Source: Tritrichomonas musculus (lineage: Eukaryota; Parabasalia; Tritrichomonadida; Tritrichomonadidae). From it: a stretch of 64,000 nt of DNA. Positions 23,289 through 33,589 of this stretch are shown here, in pieces. The stretch lies in contig JAPFFF010000010.1 in NCBI GenBank assembly GCA_039105265.1, positions 5,456,001 to 5,520,000 on the forward strand, given 5' to 3'. A program made the position numbers and the translations under genes. The first letter of the stretch is position 1, and the number at the start of each line of letters is the position of its first letter. Below the pieces are notes generated by a model. It was not told the DNA's origin. It saw nothing but the letters and a program-made list of their open reading frames with translations, and did no database searches.

Positions 23289-23800
23289 CAAGGATGGTCA
23301 ATGTTGAAAAAATTGATCAACGGCGTCACTTTTTTGGTGGCTCGTTGTCAACGTTAACTTCGTTATTTCAACGTCAACGATCAACGATAAGTGTTTCGTT
23401 GAAATTGATCGTCCAAAAAAGGCACTTTTTTATTTCTATCGTCGTTGATTTAAAATTAAATTATCATTTCTGTAACATATATATATTTGGTATTTATATA
23501 GATATGATAATGATATTTACTAATTTTTTCAAAATAATAATTCTTGATTAAATCATACCAAATATAAATTGAATCGATAAAGTTTTTTTCAGAAAAAGTT
23601 GTCTCTCAAAAAAATACAATTTTTCAATAAGCATTACGTTAACTTAATTCATTGATTCAACATTATTTCAACGTTAACATGCCGTTATGACCAAATTGAA
23701 ACGGTTATAATCAATGGCCTTAATGTCGTTGACGTTGACATTCAATTCAACGATATAACATTTTGTTCAACGATTTTAACGTCAACGTTGGCCAACCCTG
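23289..23800. mobile_element. 512-bp hAT-type MITE, TSD CAACAACA
   Basis: The left end CAAGGATGGTCAATGTTG and the reverse complement of the right end CAGGGTTGGCCAACGTTG are related. CAACAACA flanks both sides (23281-23288, 23801-23808), although the AAC repeat target makes that match less decisive. The subterminal regions are full of CAACG/CGTTG and TCAACGTTAAC motifs. The design is the same as the 16816 element (CAGGGTTG start) with a different subterminal motif. The 62- and 85-codon frames crossing it are artefacts. Confidence 0.8.
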
Positions 23801-23999
23801 CAACAACAACAAAAAAAAAAAAAAAAATAAAAATAAAAAAATAGAAATGATAAATAGCACACTGTTATGGTGAAGTGACCATCACAGTATTCAAAAAATA
23901 AAACTTTTTGATAAATGTAATAAGAACTTTTTAATAAAAGTAATAAGAACTTTTTGATAAAAGATTTATAATTTTGGCGCCTTTTATATCCAAAATTGG

Positions 24000-24622
24000 A
24001 AAGGATTTACTAAATACTCATTATCGATTATCTTAGATCTTTTAAAAAAATATCCGAAATACTCAATAGTGATTATCTTAGATCTCTAAAGACGATTTAC
24101 GAAATACTCAATGGCGATTATCCTAGATAATTAAATTCGAATTCCGAAATACTCAGTGGTGATCATCTTAGAACTGCAAAAGCGATTTCCTAGATACTCA
24201 ATAACTATTGTTTTAAATCTTTAAAAAAGATTTACGAAATACTCAATCGTGATTATCCTAGATCTTTGAAGACTATTTAGGAAATACTCAATATTGATTA
24301 TCTCAGATCATTAAAAACGATTTCTGAAATACTCAATAGCGATTATCCTAGATCTTTGAAGACGATTTCCAAAATACTCAATTACAATCATCTTAGAACT
24401 GTAAAAGCGATTTTCGAAATACTCAATATCGATTATCTTAGATCATTAAAAGCGATTCCCGAAATACTCAATAGCGATTATCCTAGATCTTTGAAGATGA
24501 TTTCCGAAATACACTGTAGCGATCATCTTCTAACTGCAAAAGCGATTTCTAAAATACTCAATAGCAATCATCTTAGATCTTTAAAAGCAATTTCTGAAAA
24601 ACTCAAAGGCGTTTATCTTTAA
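24000..24622 (+). pseudogene. Thirteen 45-bp repeats encoding 15-residue units
   Basis: Units begin at 24026, 24071, 24116 and every 45 bp to 24612, without a single indel. Translated, the unit is DYLRSLKAISEILNS with variants such as DHLRTVKAIFEILNI. Conserved Leu/Ile positions suggest a helical solenoid-like or coiled repeat. Three in-frame stops fall in the upstream half; the last six units are open (ATG 24356 to TAA 24620-24622, 88 codons). Either a fragment of a repeat-protein gene was captured by the surrounding inverted-repeat element, or the array is an internal minisatellite. The family is not recognised. Confidence 0.6.
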
Positions 24623-25459
24623 ATGGTAAATTTTTACTATATCAATGAGATTAAAAGACCAAACATAATTTAAATGAATAAATTATTTATTAGATATTAT
24701 TTTTATAAACATATGATGTTTTAATAGATTAAAAATAAAAATATTCAATTTTTTAATATTTTACTTAAATTGTGAGAGATCTAACAATTTTTGATAATGT
24801 TATCAAAATAGGGCTCTATAAATATTATAAGATATCTTACAATATTGCAAGATATTTTAAAAAATATTTGTCAAATCTTAAAAATTAAATAAATGCGAAT
24901 AATTTATTATATTTTTTAATATACAGTAACTTATTTTCAGAATTATTTAAATGAAATATTTTAAAACATCAATTAATTATTCCATTTATCTTGTTTTGTA
25001 CAAAATTAAATCCTTTTACTAAAATTTATTGGACTATATCTTAATAATTTAATATATTAAAAAAATAATTCATTTTAAAAGGACATGGGAACCGCTTAAA
25101 AAATAAATATTTTGCTTTAAAGAGCTTAATTTTTAGTAGAAGTAACTTTTATCCTGCTTTTTTGGAAATACATTACATATTAAAATTTAATCTAGTTTTA
25201 ATCTGATCATAATGGCGCTTGTTGAAGATAATTTTTATTTTTTGTAGAATTAATTTGTAAATAATAAATCTTTTTGCTGAATTCGATATCAATTATTTCC
25301 AATTTTGGAAATGGAAATCAGCAAAGATAAATCGTACTAATTGGAAATCGTACTAATAACTTCAAAGATACCATAATAATCTTGCCGCTGTGTTCAATAA
25401 TAGTTTCATTATGATTTGATAAAATTTTCGAATAATTTTAGATCTAAAATTTACATTTT

Positions 25460-25590
25460 TCAAAATGTTCTATTACATGTATTAAAAAGTTCTTATTACA
25501 TTTATCAAAAAGTTCTTATTACATTTATTAAAAAGTTCTTATTACATTTATCAAAAAGTTCTTATTACATTTATCAAAAAGTTTTATTTT
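25460..25590. repeat. 24-bp tandem repeats in the right TIR
   Basis: About five units of AAGTTCTTATTACATTTATC (24-bp period with AAAA). About 2.5 units occur inverted at the left end (23905-23965), so the two TIRs differ in copy number. Confidence 0.85.
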
Positions 25591-25678
25591 TTGAATACTG
25601 TGATGGTCACTTCACCTTAACAGTGTTATATCTATTCTACCCCATAAAAAAATAAAAATAAAAATAAAAAATAAAAAC

Positions 25679-25740
25679 AAGAGTTTCAAATGTTCTATTA
25701 TAAAAACCTTATGCATCAACTAGAACATTTGAAACTCTTG
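25679..25740. repeat. Hairpin with 19-bp arms
   Basis: CAAGAGTTTCAAATGTTCT (25679-25697) is mirrored exactly at 25722-25740, with a 24-base loop. It sits at the left edge of the mariner remnant and may be its altered terminus. Confidence 0.8.
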
Positions 25741-25741
25741 T

Positions 25742-26272
25742 TTGAAAAAAGTAAAAACTGATTGGAAAACCTTTAAAAGAGTTTTAATTGATGAATCAAA
25801 GATGTCAAATGTCAATTTTAATAAGATACCTCATATACTATCTCAAGAAATCAAGGTTAAAAGGATTGAAACAACGAAAGAATTGTTTGAATTTTTGACG
25901 AGTGCAAATGTTCAAAGGTTGTACAAGGTGTTAACACAAGATGAAACCTGGATTTACTTTATAAGCCCCCGAAATTCAATGTGGTTGGAAGTAGGACGAC
26001 CAATTCCAGAAAAACCTAAACGAATGATTGGATCCAAAAAAGTGATGGTATCAGTAATTTGAGGTATCACTGGGATTAAATCAATTACATTGCTCCCAAT
26101 AGGAGAAAAATTTAATAAGATTTTTTTGGCTCAAAGTGTCTAGGTAATTTAGCAAAAAACTTTCTTCATATAGATAATTCTCATCTACATTTAACCTTCG
26201 AAAAATTGACCAAACTTGGCATGAATAGATTAGAATATCCACCTTATTCGCCATATCTAGCACCGGCAGACT

Positions 26273-26274
<2 letters not shown>
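25742..26274 (+). pseudogene. Mariner transposase, catalytic core (broken)
   Basis: The reading includes IPHILSQEIKVKRIETTKEL, then the first catalytic Asp in TQDETWIYF, then SKKVMVSVI and a stop. After it come GITGIKSITLLPIGEKFNK and, in another frame, the second Asp in HIDNSHLH and the third in PPYSPYLAPADFF. The second-to-third spacing is 31 residues instead of 34, which suggests a small deletion. At least one stop and one frameshift are present. The HTH domain is absent. Confidence 0.8.

Positions 26275-26316
<42 letters not shown>
26275..26316. repeat. T tract, 42 nt
   Basis: Left border of the nested insertion, continuous with the TTC TTT codons of the mariner. Confidence 0.9.
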
Positions 26317-27017
26317 CATATCATATAGTATATTTAATTTTTTTTTGTTTATTTTGATTTTTTTTCGGTCAAAAAGTTTCAACAATTTGATAGAGTGAAA
26401 AATAATCATGAACTTTTTCTTGGCACAAAAAATAAAACATAACTTTTTCTTAAAGATAAAAAATAAAATAACTTTTTGATGCAAAATGTTTATGACAAGA
26501 GAAACCAAATTGTCACTTAATTATTTTTCTATTTATTTTAATCGTTTGTTTTTATAGAATACTTGCTTAAAATAGAACAATGTTCTTGAAAGAAAAATAT
26601 ATTATTACGCCATTATTATCTAAAGCATAGACACTTTTTGAGCTTCGCTCAAAAAGTGGCGTTTCTTGCAATTTCCTCAAATCAGATATTCAAACATCAA
26701 AGCAAGCTATAACCAAGTTATTACATAACCGAAATGAATCTTATGCTTGGACACTTTTTGAGCGAAGCTCAAAAAGTGGCCCTTTATTATTTTCAAATTT
26801 GATTTCTTTTCAAAACTTACATAAATCAACTTCCATGAAGAAAACAAAAGAAATATTATACCTAATAGATCTCAAGAAAGACAACTTTTTGAGCAAAGCT
26901 CAAAAAGTTCCCAATAAATGATATTAATTATTAATTGAATTTCAAAATACAAAAAACATTTATGTATGTTCAATGATTATAGTTTATTAAATGATTTATG
27001 ATATCCCGCGTTAGTTT

Positions 27018-27019
<2 letters not shown>
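26317..27019. repeat. About 0.7-kb dispersed repeat, copy 1 (T-tract flanked)
   Basis: It runs from CATATCATATAGTATATTT to CGCGTTAGTTTTC and is almost identical to 32889-33594. It carries three hairpins (about 26629-26658, 26748-26776, 26882-26910) of the form ACTTTTTGAGC-loop-GCTCAAAAAGT. The centre of the first is TTCG here but CGAA in copy 2. An 80-codon frame on the minus strand is low-complexity and not accepted as a gene. Read on the minus strand, the element ends in a poly(A), so a retroposon-like origin is possible; insertion into T-runs is the alternative. Confidence 0.85.

Positions 27020-27071
<52 letters not shown>
27020..27071. repeat. T tract, 52 nt
   Basis: Separates the 0.7-kb repeat from the long-TIR MITE. 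Confidence 0.9.
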
Positions 27072-27072
<1 letters not shown>

Positions 27073-27646
27073 GGAGATATTTTTTGCCCCCAATCTCTTT
27101 TGACCCCAACGGTTAAGGTCAATATTGACCCTGTATCGTACTTCAGAAAAAATCGGCGAGAACTTTTTTGCACTTTTGTGAAAAATACCATGAGTAGCTA
27201 CTCACGCTTTTTTCTTTTTATTTTAATTTTTTATAAATAATGCTAATTGTATAATTTTGAAAAGATTAGTAAACATTTATTGTTATTTATAACATCATAG
27301 GCACGAGCATGTGAAGAAAATCTTATATATTTTTTTATATAGAGATATCTATAATATTATTGATTAATATTTTTTTTACCAAAAAAAGAAAAAATTGGTT
27401 TAATAATTACTACATTGAAATACTAATTACGAATAACTTACTCGGGATGGAAGAAATTTTATCTAGAGCTGCTTTTTAATAAAAATGATTTTTTTGAAAG
27501 TTTCGTAAAAAAAGCGTGAGTAGCTACTCATGGTATTTTTCACAAAAGTGCAAAAAAGTTCTCGACGATTTTTTCTGAAGTACGATACAGGGTCAATATT
27601 GACCTTAACCGTTGGGGTCAAAAGAGATTGGGGGCAAAAAATATCT

Positions 27647-27649
<3 letters not shown>
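27072..27649. mobile_element. 578-bp MITE with 142-bp TIRs inserted in a T-run
   Basis: 27072-27213 and 27508-27649 are inverted repeats of 142 bp with one mismatch seen (CGGCGAG against CGTCGAG), starting GGGAGATATTTTTTGCCCCC. The unique interior is 294 bp. T runs flank both ends, so any target duplication is hidden. Long TIRs suggest a Mutator-like (MULE) non-autonomous element, but this is not proven. The open frames over it are shadows. Confidence 0.85.

Positions 27650-27694
<45 letters not shown>
27650..27694. repeat. T tract, 45 nt
   Basis: Right border of the nested insertion; the mariner frame resumes directly after it (GGT TAT TTG). Confidence 0.9.
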
Positions 27695-27695
<1 letters not shown>

Positions 27696-27919
27696 GTTAT
27701 TTGAAAAAATTGCTTGAAGTCCAAGATTTTCATTACGAAAATCAACTTTTTGAAGACAAAATTATTCATGATCCTTTTAATTGCTATGTTAAACCTGGGA
27801 ATTCAATAACTGGTACATCCATATTATATTGTTGCTCAACAGTAGATACTTTTTATATTAGACCAGACATTAAAGTTGGTCCGAATGGATTGTTAGAAGG
27901 CGTTAACATTGAACATTAA
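27695..27919 (+). pseudogene. Mariner transposase C-terminal piece
   Basis: FGYLKKLLEVQDFHYENQLFEDKI continues the mariner C-terminus. The following residues (IIHDPFNCYVKPGNSITG...) are less family-like and may be out of frame. TAA at 27917-27919. Confidence 0.6.
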
Positions 27920-28032
27920 TGATATTAATTTTTTTGGGGAAATTTTTTTATATGCATCTCTGTAAAAATTGCAGCACTTTCAAATTTCCAAATTCATTAT
28001 ACGTACGTTTATTGTATAAATTAACATAAAAA

Positions 28033-28267
28033 TATGCAAAACAGATTAGAAAAATAACATAAACTAATTAAAATCTCTTTTATCAAGATATTTTCAAAAC
28101 ATAGAAGTATTTCTCAAAGTTAGTAATTGATAAATTATTATTATTTTCATTACTATATTGAAATCTATCATTGTTTACATATAAATATGATCTTATAATG
28201 CATTTACATTTTATAAATACTACATATATCCAAAAATATCATTGGAAAAAATATGATGATGATTATT
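28033..28267. repeat. 235-bp dispersed duplicate, copy 2
   Basis: Matches 19526-19760 (the 3' flank of the Asn-rich gene) nearly base for base, but no gene follows here. It lies just beyond the mariner right end. Confidence 0.8.
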
Positions 28268-28660
28268 ATTTCAATTTTCGATATTAAACATATCTGTATA
28301 CGTGCTATATCGATTTAAAAAATATTAATATATTCTTTAAATATAATATAATGCGTAAAATCGGATTAAAAACATGAAAAATTGGATAGATGTGATATGA
28401 CTATTTTATCATTCAAAATAAGAAGAGTACACCCTTAAAGAATTATTTTTTTTATACGTTTATAATTATTTTTTAGAGTAAATATTTCCAATTTTTTAGA
28501 TGTTCTTTTTAGCAAATGCTATCATTCCTTATAAAATTTTTATACATGATATCTTGGCAACTTGATGGAGCAAAAAAACAAACAAAAACAAAAACAAAAA
28601 AAAAAAAAAAAAAAAAAAACCTTCAAATTTTGATCGATGATACCCGTTCCGCGCTTTAAT
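28268..28660. other. Intergenic with a lone family B end and an A-rich tract
   Basis: AGTACACCCTTAA at about 28427-28439 equals the right end of the 15290-16576 element, with no matching left end found. An (AAAAAC)n/A23 tract ends at about 28619. Confidence 0.5.
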
Positions 28661-28683
28661 TCGAATAGTTCGTGGATCAACTC

Positions 28684-29056
28684 AAATATAGTTAGTCTTT
28701 TCTGAAGAACCTTCAAAAAGTGGAAATCATTCAGAAAAAATAAACAAATAAAAATAATAAAAAAATAATCTTTTTATGTCACAAAATTTTTACCGATTCT
28801 TACCGCCAGCCGCGGGGTCTCGACTCGGCTTCGCTCGACTCCCGCTAGGCGATATGTAGTCAATATTCTCTCAGAAATGCTTTCAATTTTTTATTCGTTA
28901 AAAAAGCATTCAAAAAAATAACGAACTAGAATCAACTAAAGTATAGTTAGTCTTTTCTGAAGAACCTTCAAAAAGTGGAAATCATTCAGAAAAAATAATC
29001 TAAATAAAATAATTGAAAAAATCTTTTTATATTTTTACATAATTTTTACCGAGACT
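28684..29056. repeat. Direct repeat pair of about 110 bp around a GC-rich island
   Basis: TATAGTTAGTCTTTTCTGAA, then GAACCTTCAAAAAGTGG, and on to TTTTTACCGA occurs at about 28687-28796 and again at about 28944-29052. Between them is a 50-bp GC-rich block (28799-28848) with TCTCGACTCGG-CTTCG-CTCGACTCCC. The pattern suggests local duplication or insertion of foreign sequence. Confidence 0.75.
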
Positions 29057-29192
29057 ACATAAAAAGCATTCAAAAAAATATTTTCATTATTAAACATAAT
29101 ATATATTAGCTATAATATAAAGAACTAGAATCAACTAAAGTATATATATTAGCTGAAATATTTCAGCAACAAATAAATATTTTCATTATTAA

Positions 29193-29538
29193 GGTTCTCC
29201 TTCCCTAAAAAAATGTAAATTATTCAATATTGAATTAACTCATAGAATATATAATTCAATAGAGCATTTTTCGGAAAAAGTTTTGGTGAAAAATAAAAAT
29301 ATTTGGCTTCAACGATTAAATCTTATTTTATTCAAAATTTTATTGAATCTTTAATTCTATGATTTCTATCTGTAAAAAAACAAAATCGGTAAGATTTCAT
29401 AAATATATTTTTATTCAATCATTTGAAATATATATCTATATAAATTTTATATTTTAATTCATTTTTTAAAACGATATTTATGTATATTTTATTTGTGAAA
29501 TCTCATTGAATTTAATATATGAATTTGAAAGGAGAACC
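29193..29538. mobile_element. TTAA-bounded MITE, family C, with an empty-site copy
   Basis: The ends are GGTTCTCCTTCC and (from the right) GGTTCTCCTTTC, with TTAA at 29189-29192 and 29539-29542. The flanks TTTTCATTATTAA and TTAAACATAATATATATTAG are joined without the element at 29081-29125, where a single TTAA is present. That is a direct empty-site comparison proving insertion with TTAA duplication. The 346-bp body is non-coding. Confidence 0.88.
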
Positions 29539-29542
29539 TTAA

Positions 29543-30976
29543 ACATAATATATATTAGCTATAATATAAAGAATTTAAATATTAAAAATATAAATAAAAA
29601 AGGAGATGGTAGAAATTTTAATGCTTTACTATTGTGAAATTTCACAATTGATTATTCATCATTGCTAAAATGGTGATTTATATTGATACTCAATAAGGTT
29701 TGATTTTTTTCCATTCAAATATTGATGATTAGATATCATTACCTATTGAGTATTTTAAAAAATATGTTTGATATATAAAAGAGTTATCCAGCCCTAAATA
29801 GAAATATTTGGGTTAGAAAAGATATCTCGAGCAAAGACTTGTAAAATTGTATAATATTGAGGAAATTCTGAAAAAGTAAAGAGGAGAAGTAAATTATTCT
29901 CTGGTTTTTTGTTTTTAGTACTATTGTGAAAATTGATTTATCCAAGTTTTAGAACATATTTGTTTTTTGGCGAATGTGAAATGAAATTATTTGTTATTAG
30001 ATTAAAATTGGGTAGAAATTAAATTATTGGTAAAGATTAGTAAGCAAAAAAATGCTTGAATTTTATTTATTTTGTTTAATTTGAGCAATTAATAAAAAGA
30101 TGAATATTTTGAATAACAAGATCTGTTTGATAAAAAAGCCAGATTATGTTAAATATAATAATAATAAATGAATGTTAAATATTTGTAAGGGGAAAAAGGG
30201 AATATTTCAATAAAAAAATTTACTTATTTTCTCAGTCTTAAATAGACGATTAAATTTCATTGAATATTCATCTAAATAAAAAAATGATTAATTACTGATA
30301 ACGACAGTATACTATTGGTAATGATAAAAGATTTGTATTAATAATTTCAATTTTATACTTTGGAATCGAGGAAGGCAAGTGAATAAAATAGAAACATTAG
30401 AAAAATATTTTGTAAGATTTGCGCAAGAATAACAAATTTAATAAACTATGGCGTAAGAATTAGTAATATTTAAAAAGATAAGTTGAAGATTGAATAAGAA
30501 CAAGAAAGGATATTTGGTAAATATTGAAAAGAATTAAAATAAGAAACAACCAAAAAGACAAGATGGAGCAAAATAATTGTAAACAATTTGATCTAAAGAC
30601 AAGATGGAGAAGGATCTGAATTATTTTGCTATTTTATCATGTAAAAAAATGTTTTTAGGATGATTAGGCAGAGATTCTTTGCTTTATGATATAAAATTCA
30701 TCTATAGGTAATACGTTCTTTTAAATTTTTTTGAGATGTAATTAGTTTTTTACCAGAAAAAAATTAATTTCTTACTATTTGTTAATATTTTGGTATTCTT
30801 GAAAATTTAAAGGTTTCCAAAATCATTCCTTTTTTTAAAAAAGACTTGAATTTTTTAAAATTATTAAAAAATAAAAGTTTAATATCCAACTTGACTGCTT
30901 TGATAGATATCGATATAATTAGTGATAATATAGCCTACAATGTTTTTATTTTTTGTTCATCTGAGATTTCATGAAA
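29543..30976. other. Intergenic, AT-rich
   Basis: No coding frame. A short direct repeat (AAAGACAAGATGGAG) occurs at about 30557 and 30596. Confidence 0.5.
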
Positions 30977-31072
30977 AGATACTTTTCTGAGCTATAACTT
31001 TTGTTATATGAAACTTTTCTGAGCTATAACTTTAGTTATATGAAACTTTTCTGAGCAATAACTTTAGTTCAG
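30977..31072. repeat. Three 32-bp tandem repeats
   Basis: Unit ACTTTTCTGAGCTATAACTT...GTTATATGAA, three copies with one or two differences. Confidence 0.8.
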
Positions 31073-31547
31073 ACAAAGAAAATACAAGGATTTCATCATA
31101 AAAACATGATTTATAACAGCTACAGAATGAGATAACAAATGGAAAGAAAATGTCTATAAATGAAAAAAACTATATGTTCATTAAATAAATGAAAAATTAT
31201 TAAAAGTGATACTTCTACGTATGATACTAAAATGTAAATTTAGCCATGCCATTAATAAAAATCTCTTTATAATGTACTTAAATTTTAAATGATAAACTAA
31301 ATATAATAGAAAGTATTTTATATTTTCTTAATGAAGGTAAAATGAAATATTATTAAGTATTGAATAATCGAAATGAACATAAAAGATAAGAAATGTTATT
31401 TAAATGTTAAAATAGAATGTAAATGAATCAAAAATAATATGAAATGAAGCTTGATAGAGAATAATAGAGACGTTATTAAATGCATAAAGAGTAAACTAAG
31501 AATAAATAATAAGAAACTTACTAATTTTTTGTTATACTTGAGTAATT
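31073..31547. other. Intergenic between a tandem repeat and a transposase relic
   Basis: AT-rich, nothing recognised; probably the 3' part of the pogo-like element. Confidence 0.45.
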
Positions 31548-32800
31548 ATTCCAAAATTTTGAGTTGAGCGAATGATTCACGTATTGTTTCTATGTCCAAT
31601 TTTCCCCAGGCACATATTAAGTCTTGAACTGCGTCTATTTTTTCCTTTGAGCATGAGGATTTGCCCTATAACGATCCATAAATAAACGTCTTACGATTGA
31701 TTTGAGTATTCCGAATAATTTAACGTCTCATGGTTGTAATTGATCTGTATAACCTTGAGGTATAAAGTACAATTTAATATTATTTAATTCTGCGAATTGT
31801 ATAATTTCTTCTGATATATGAACTCTAAAAGCGTCTAAAATAATATGTAATGTTTGTTTTGTAAAAGTATAGTAATTTCTAATTCCAATAATAAAATCCT
31901 TAAATGTTTCTTTTGTAGTCCAACCATTTTCGCTAAAATTTTTAAAATGATAATTAACATCTCCTATTTGTCTATCTAAAACCCTTTCGGTCTTTCCTGT
32001 AGCTATAAATTGTAATTTTTGGAATAACTTCCCAAGATGCTCTAACTCCTGCAATAACCGTTATTCTTTCTTTACAATTTGAGTTAACATAACGTAATAC
32101 ATGATCTCTACCTTTAACGTGCCAACATTTCAAAATTTTTGGAATAACTTCCCAAGATGTTTCGTCAATATTAATAATATAACAAGGCTCAACATTCATA
32201 AATAAAAAATTCATTTGTTTTGCAAATACATCGGCAAAATTTGTGATTAAAGATCTTTTGGCAGCATGATGTCTTCTTGATACGAAATTGTTTCTATTTT
32301 TGAAATCTGTAATAAAACCGTCTGAAGCATTGAATTTTGGAATATTATCGTAATTATCTTCATCCATAATTTTTTCGTTGAAAGCGTCCATGACTAATAA
32401 TTTAAAATCATAATTTGTAAATAAAATTCCTCTCTTAATTATATTTTCTAAAATGTATTCTGTTATCTCGTCTTCTTCTTCTTTTGTAAAAACTCTTTTT
32501 CCTTTATTTGTATTTATATCTAAAGGATTGTAATTGGGATTCTGAAATTTGTTTTTTTCTCCAGGTTGATAATGTGCTTGTTGGTATTCCTGTTGCAATT
32601 GAAATTAATTTATAATCTCCATATGTATAATGTTTTGAGTCAAGTAAATTCATTACGATGTCAATTTTCTCTTCACTTCTGTCATATAACATGTATCTTT
32701 TATGGTTATGAAAAGTCCGTAAAGCCGAAAAGAGTTCTAATTCAGAAGCTAAATTGTTATCCATAAAGAAAAAATGGAAGATGCCAGCCATTCTTATCAA
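31548..32800 (-). pseudogene. pogo/Tigger-like (CENP-B type) transposase relic
   Basis: Minus-strand pieces in order: an N-terminal HTH (32800-32504, YKLISIATGIPTSTLSTWRK); a Tc5/CENP-B-type HTH with the first catalytic Asp (32598-31972, FKNRNNFVSRRHHAAKR and IINIDETSWEVI); and the core with ILDAFRVHISEEI and LYFIPQGYTDQLQP (32054-31728). Beyond a TGA at 31728 the frame goes on as DVKLFGILKSIVRR and, after a shift, ends ESFAQLKILE at about 31548. At least two frameshifts and one stop are present. About 22 bp coding for SWEVIPK is duplicated (32016 and 32135), replacing the expected sequence. A possible terminus CAGTGCAACTTTTTGATA with TA outside lies at 32795-32814; no partner was found. Confidence 0.78.
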
Positions 32801-32874
32801 AAAGTTGCACTGTATAATAGAAGATATGGAACAATATTCACTTTTTCTGATAGTCTGTATTGAAAAAGTTTGTA

Positions 32875-32888
32875 TTTTTTTTTTTTTT
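32875..32888. repeat. T tract, 14 nt
   Basis: Left flank of repeat copy 2. Confidence 0.85.
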
Positions 32889-33589
32889 CATATCATATAG
32901 TATATTTAATTTTTTTTTGTTTATTTTGATTTTTTTTCGGTCAAAAAGTTTCAACAATTTGATAGAGTGAAAAATAATCATGAACTTTTTCTTGGCACAA
33001 AAAATAAAACATAACTTTTTCTTAAAGATAAAAAATAAAATAACTTTTTGATGCAAAATGTTTATGACAAGAGAAACCAAATTGTCACTTAATTATTTTT
33101 CTATTTATTTTAATCGTTTGTTTTTATAGAATACTTGCTTAAAATAGAACAATGTTCTTGAAAGAAAAATATATTATTACGCCATTATTATCTAAAGCAT
33201 AGACACTTTTTGAGCGAAGCTCAAAAAGTGGCGTTTCTTGCAATTTCCTCAAATCAGATATTCAAACATCAAAGCAAGCTATAACCAAGTTATTACATAA
33301 CCGAAATGAATCTTATGCTTGGACACTTTTTGAGCGAAGCTCAAAAAGTGGCCCTTTATTATTTTCAAATTTGATTTCTTTTCAAAACTTACATAAATCA
33401 ACTTCCATGAAGAAAACAAAAGAAATATTATACCTAATAGATCTCAAGAAAGACAACTTTTTGAGCAAAGCTCAAAAAGTTCCCAATAAATGATATTAAT
33501 TATTAATTGAATTTCAAAATACAAAAAACATTTATGTATGTTCAATGATTATAGTTTATTAAATGATTTATGATTATATCGCGCGTTAG

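Larger units (their letters stand above)
23859..25626. mobile_element. 1.77-kb long-TIR element carrying a 45-bp repeat array
   Basis: The left end ACACTGTTATGGTGAAGTGA mirrors the right end ending TCACTTCACCTTAACAGTGT. The match continues inward through CCATCACAGTATTC, AAAAAATAAAACTTTTTGAT and a 24-bp tandem unit, over 80 bp in all. No target duplication is obvious at either edge and no transposase is seen, so the superfamily is not assigned. The cargo is the 15-residue repeat array at 24000-24622. Confidence 0.7.
25742..28015 (+). mobile_element. Mariner transposon remnant split by a nested insertion
   Basis: Transposase pieces are at 25742-26274 and 27695-27919. The reading runs APADFF before the break and FGYLKKLLE after it, which is the continuous mariner motif (A-P-x-D-F-x-F-G-Y-L). 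The 1.4 kb between (26275-27694) is therefore inserted DNA. The right flank around 27951-28015 resembles the relic at 18109-18180. The N-terminal HTH region is missing. The class resembles the mariners known from trichomonads. Confidence 0.75.

Noticed and set aside
23294-23551. 85-codon frame
   Set aside because: Lies wholly in the 512-bp hAT MITE and crosses its subterminal motif array.
24000-24620. CRISPR-like array
   Set aside because: The 45-bp units are contiguous, imperfect and phase-coding, without spacers.
28630-28680. tRNA-like strings (TTCGAAT) near the GC-rich block
   Set aside because: No cloverleaf, acceptor stem or anticodon arm can be formed.
32838-33080. 80-83 codon minus-strand frames shared by the two 0.7-kb repeats
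   Set aside because: Conserved only because the repeats are recent copies; the composition is Lys/Ile/Phe low complexity.
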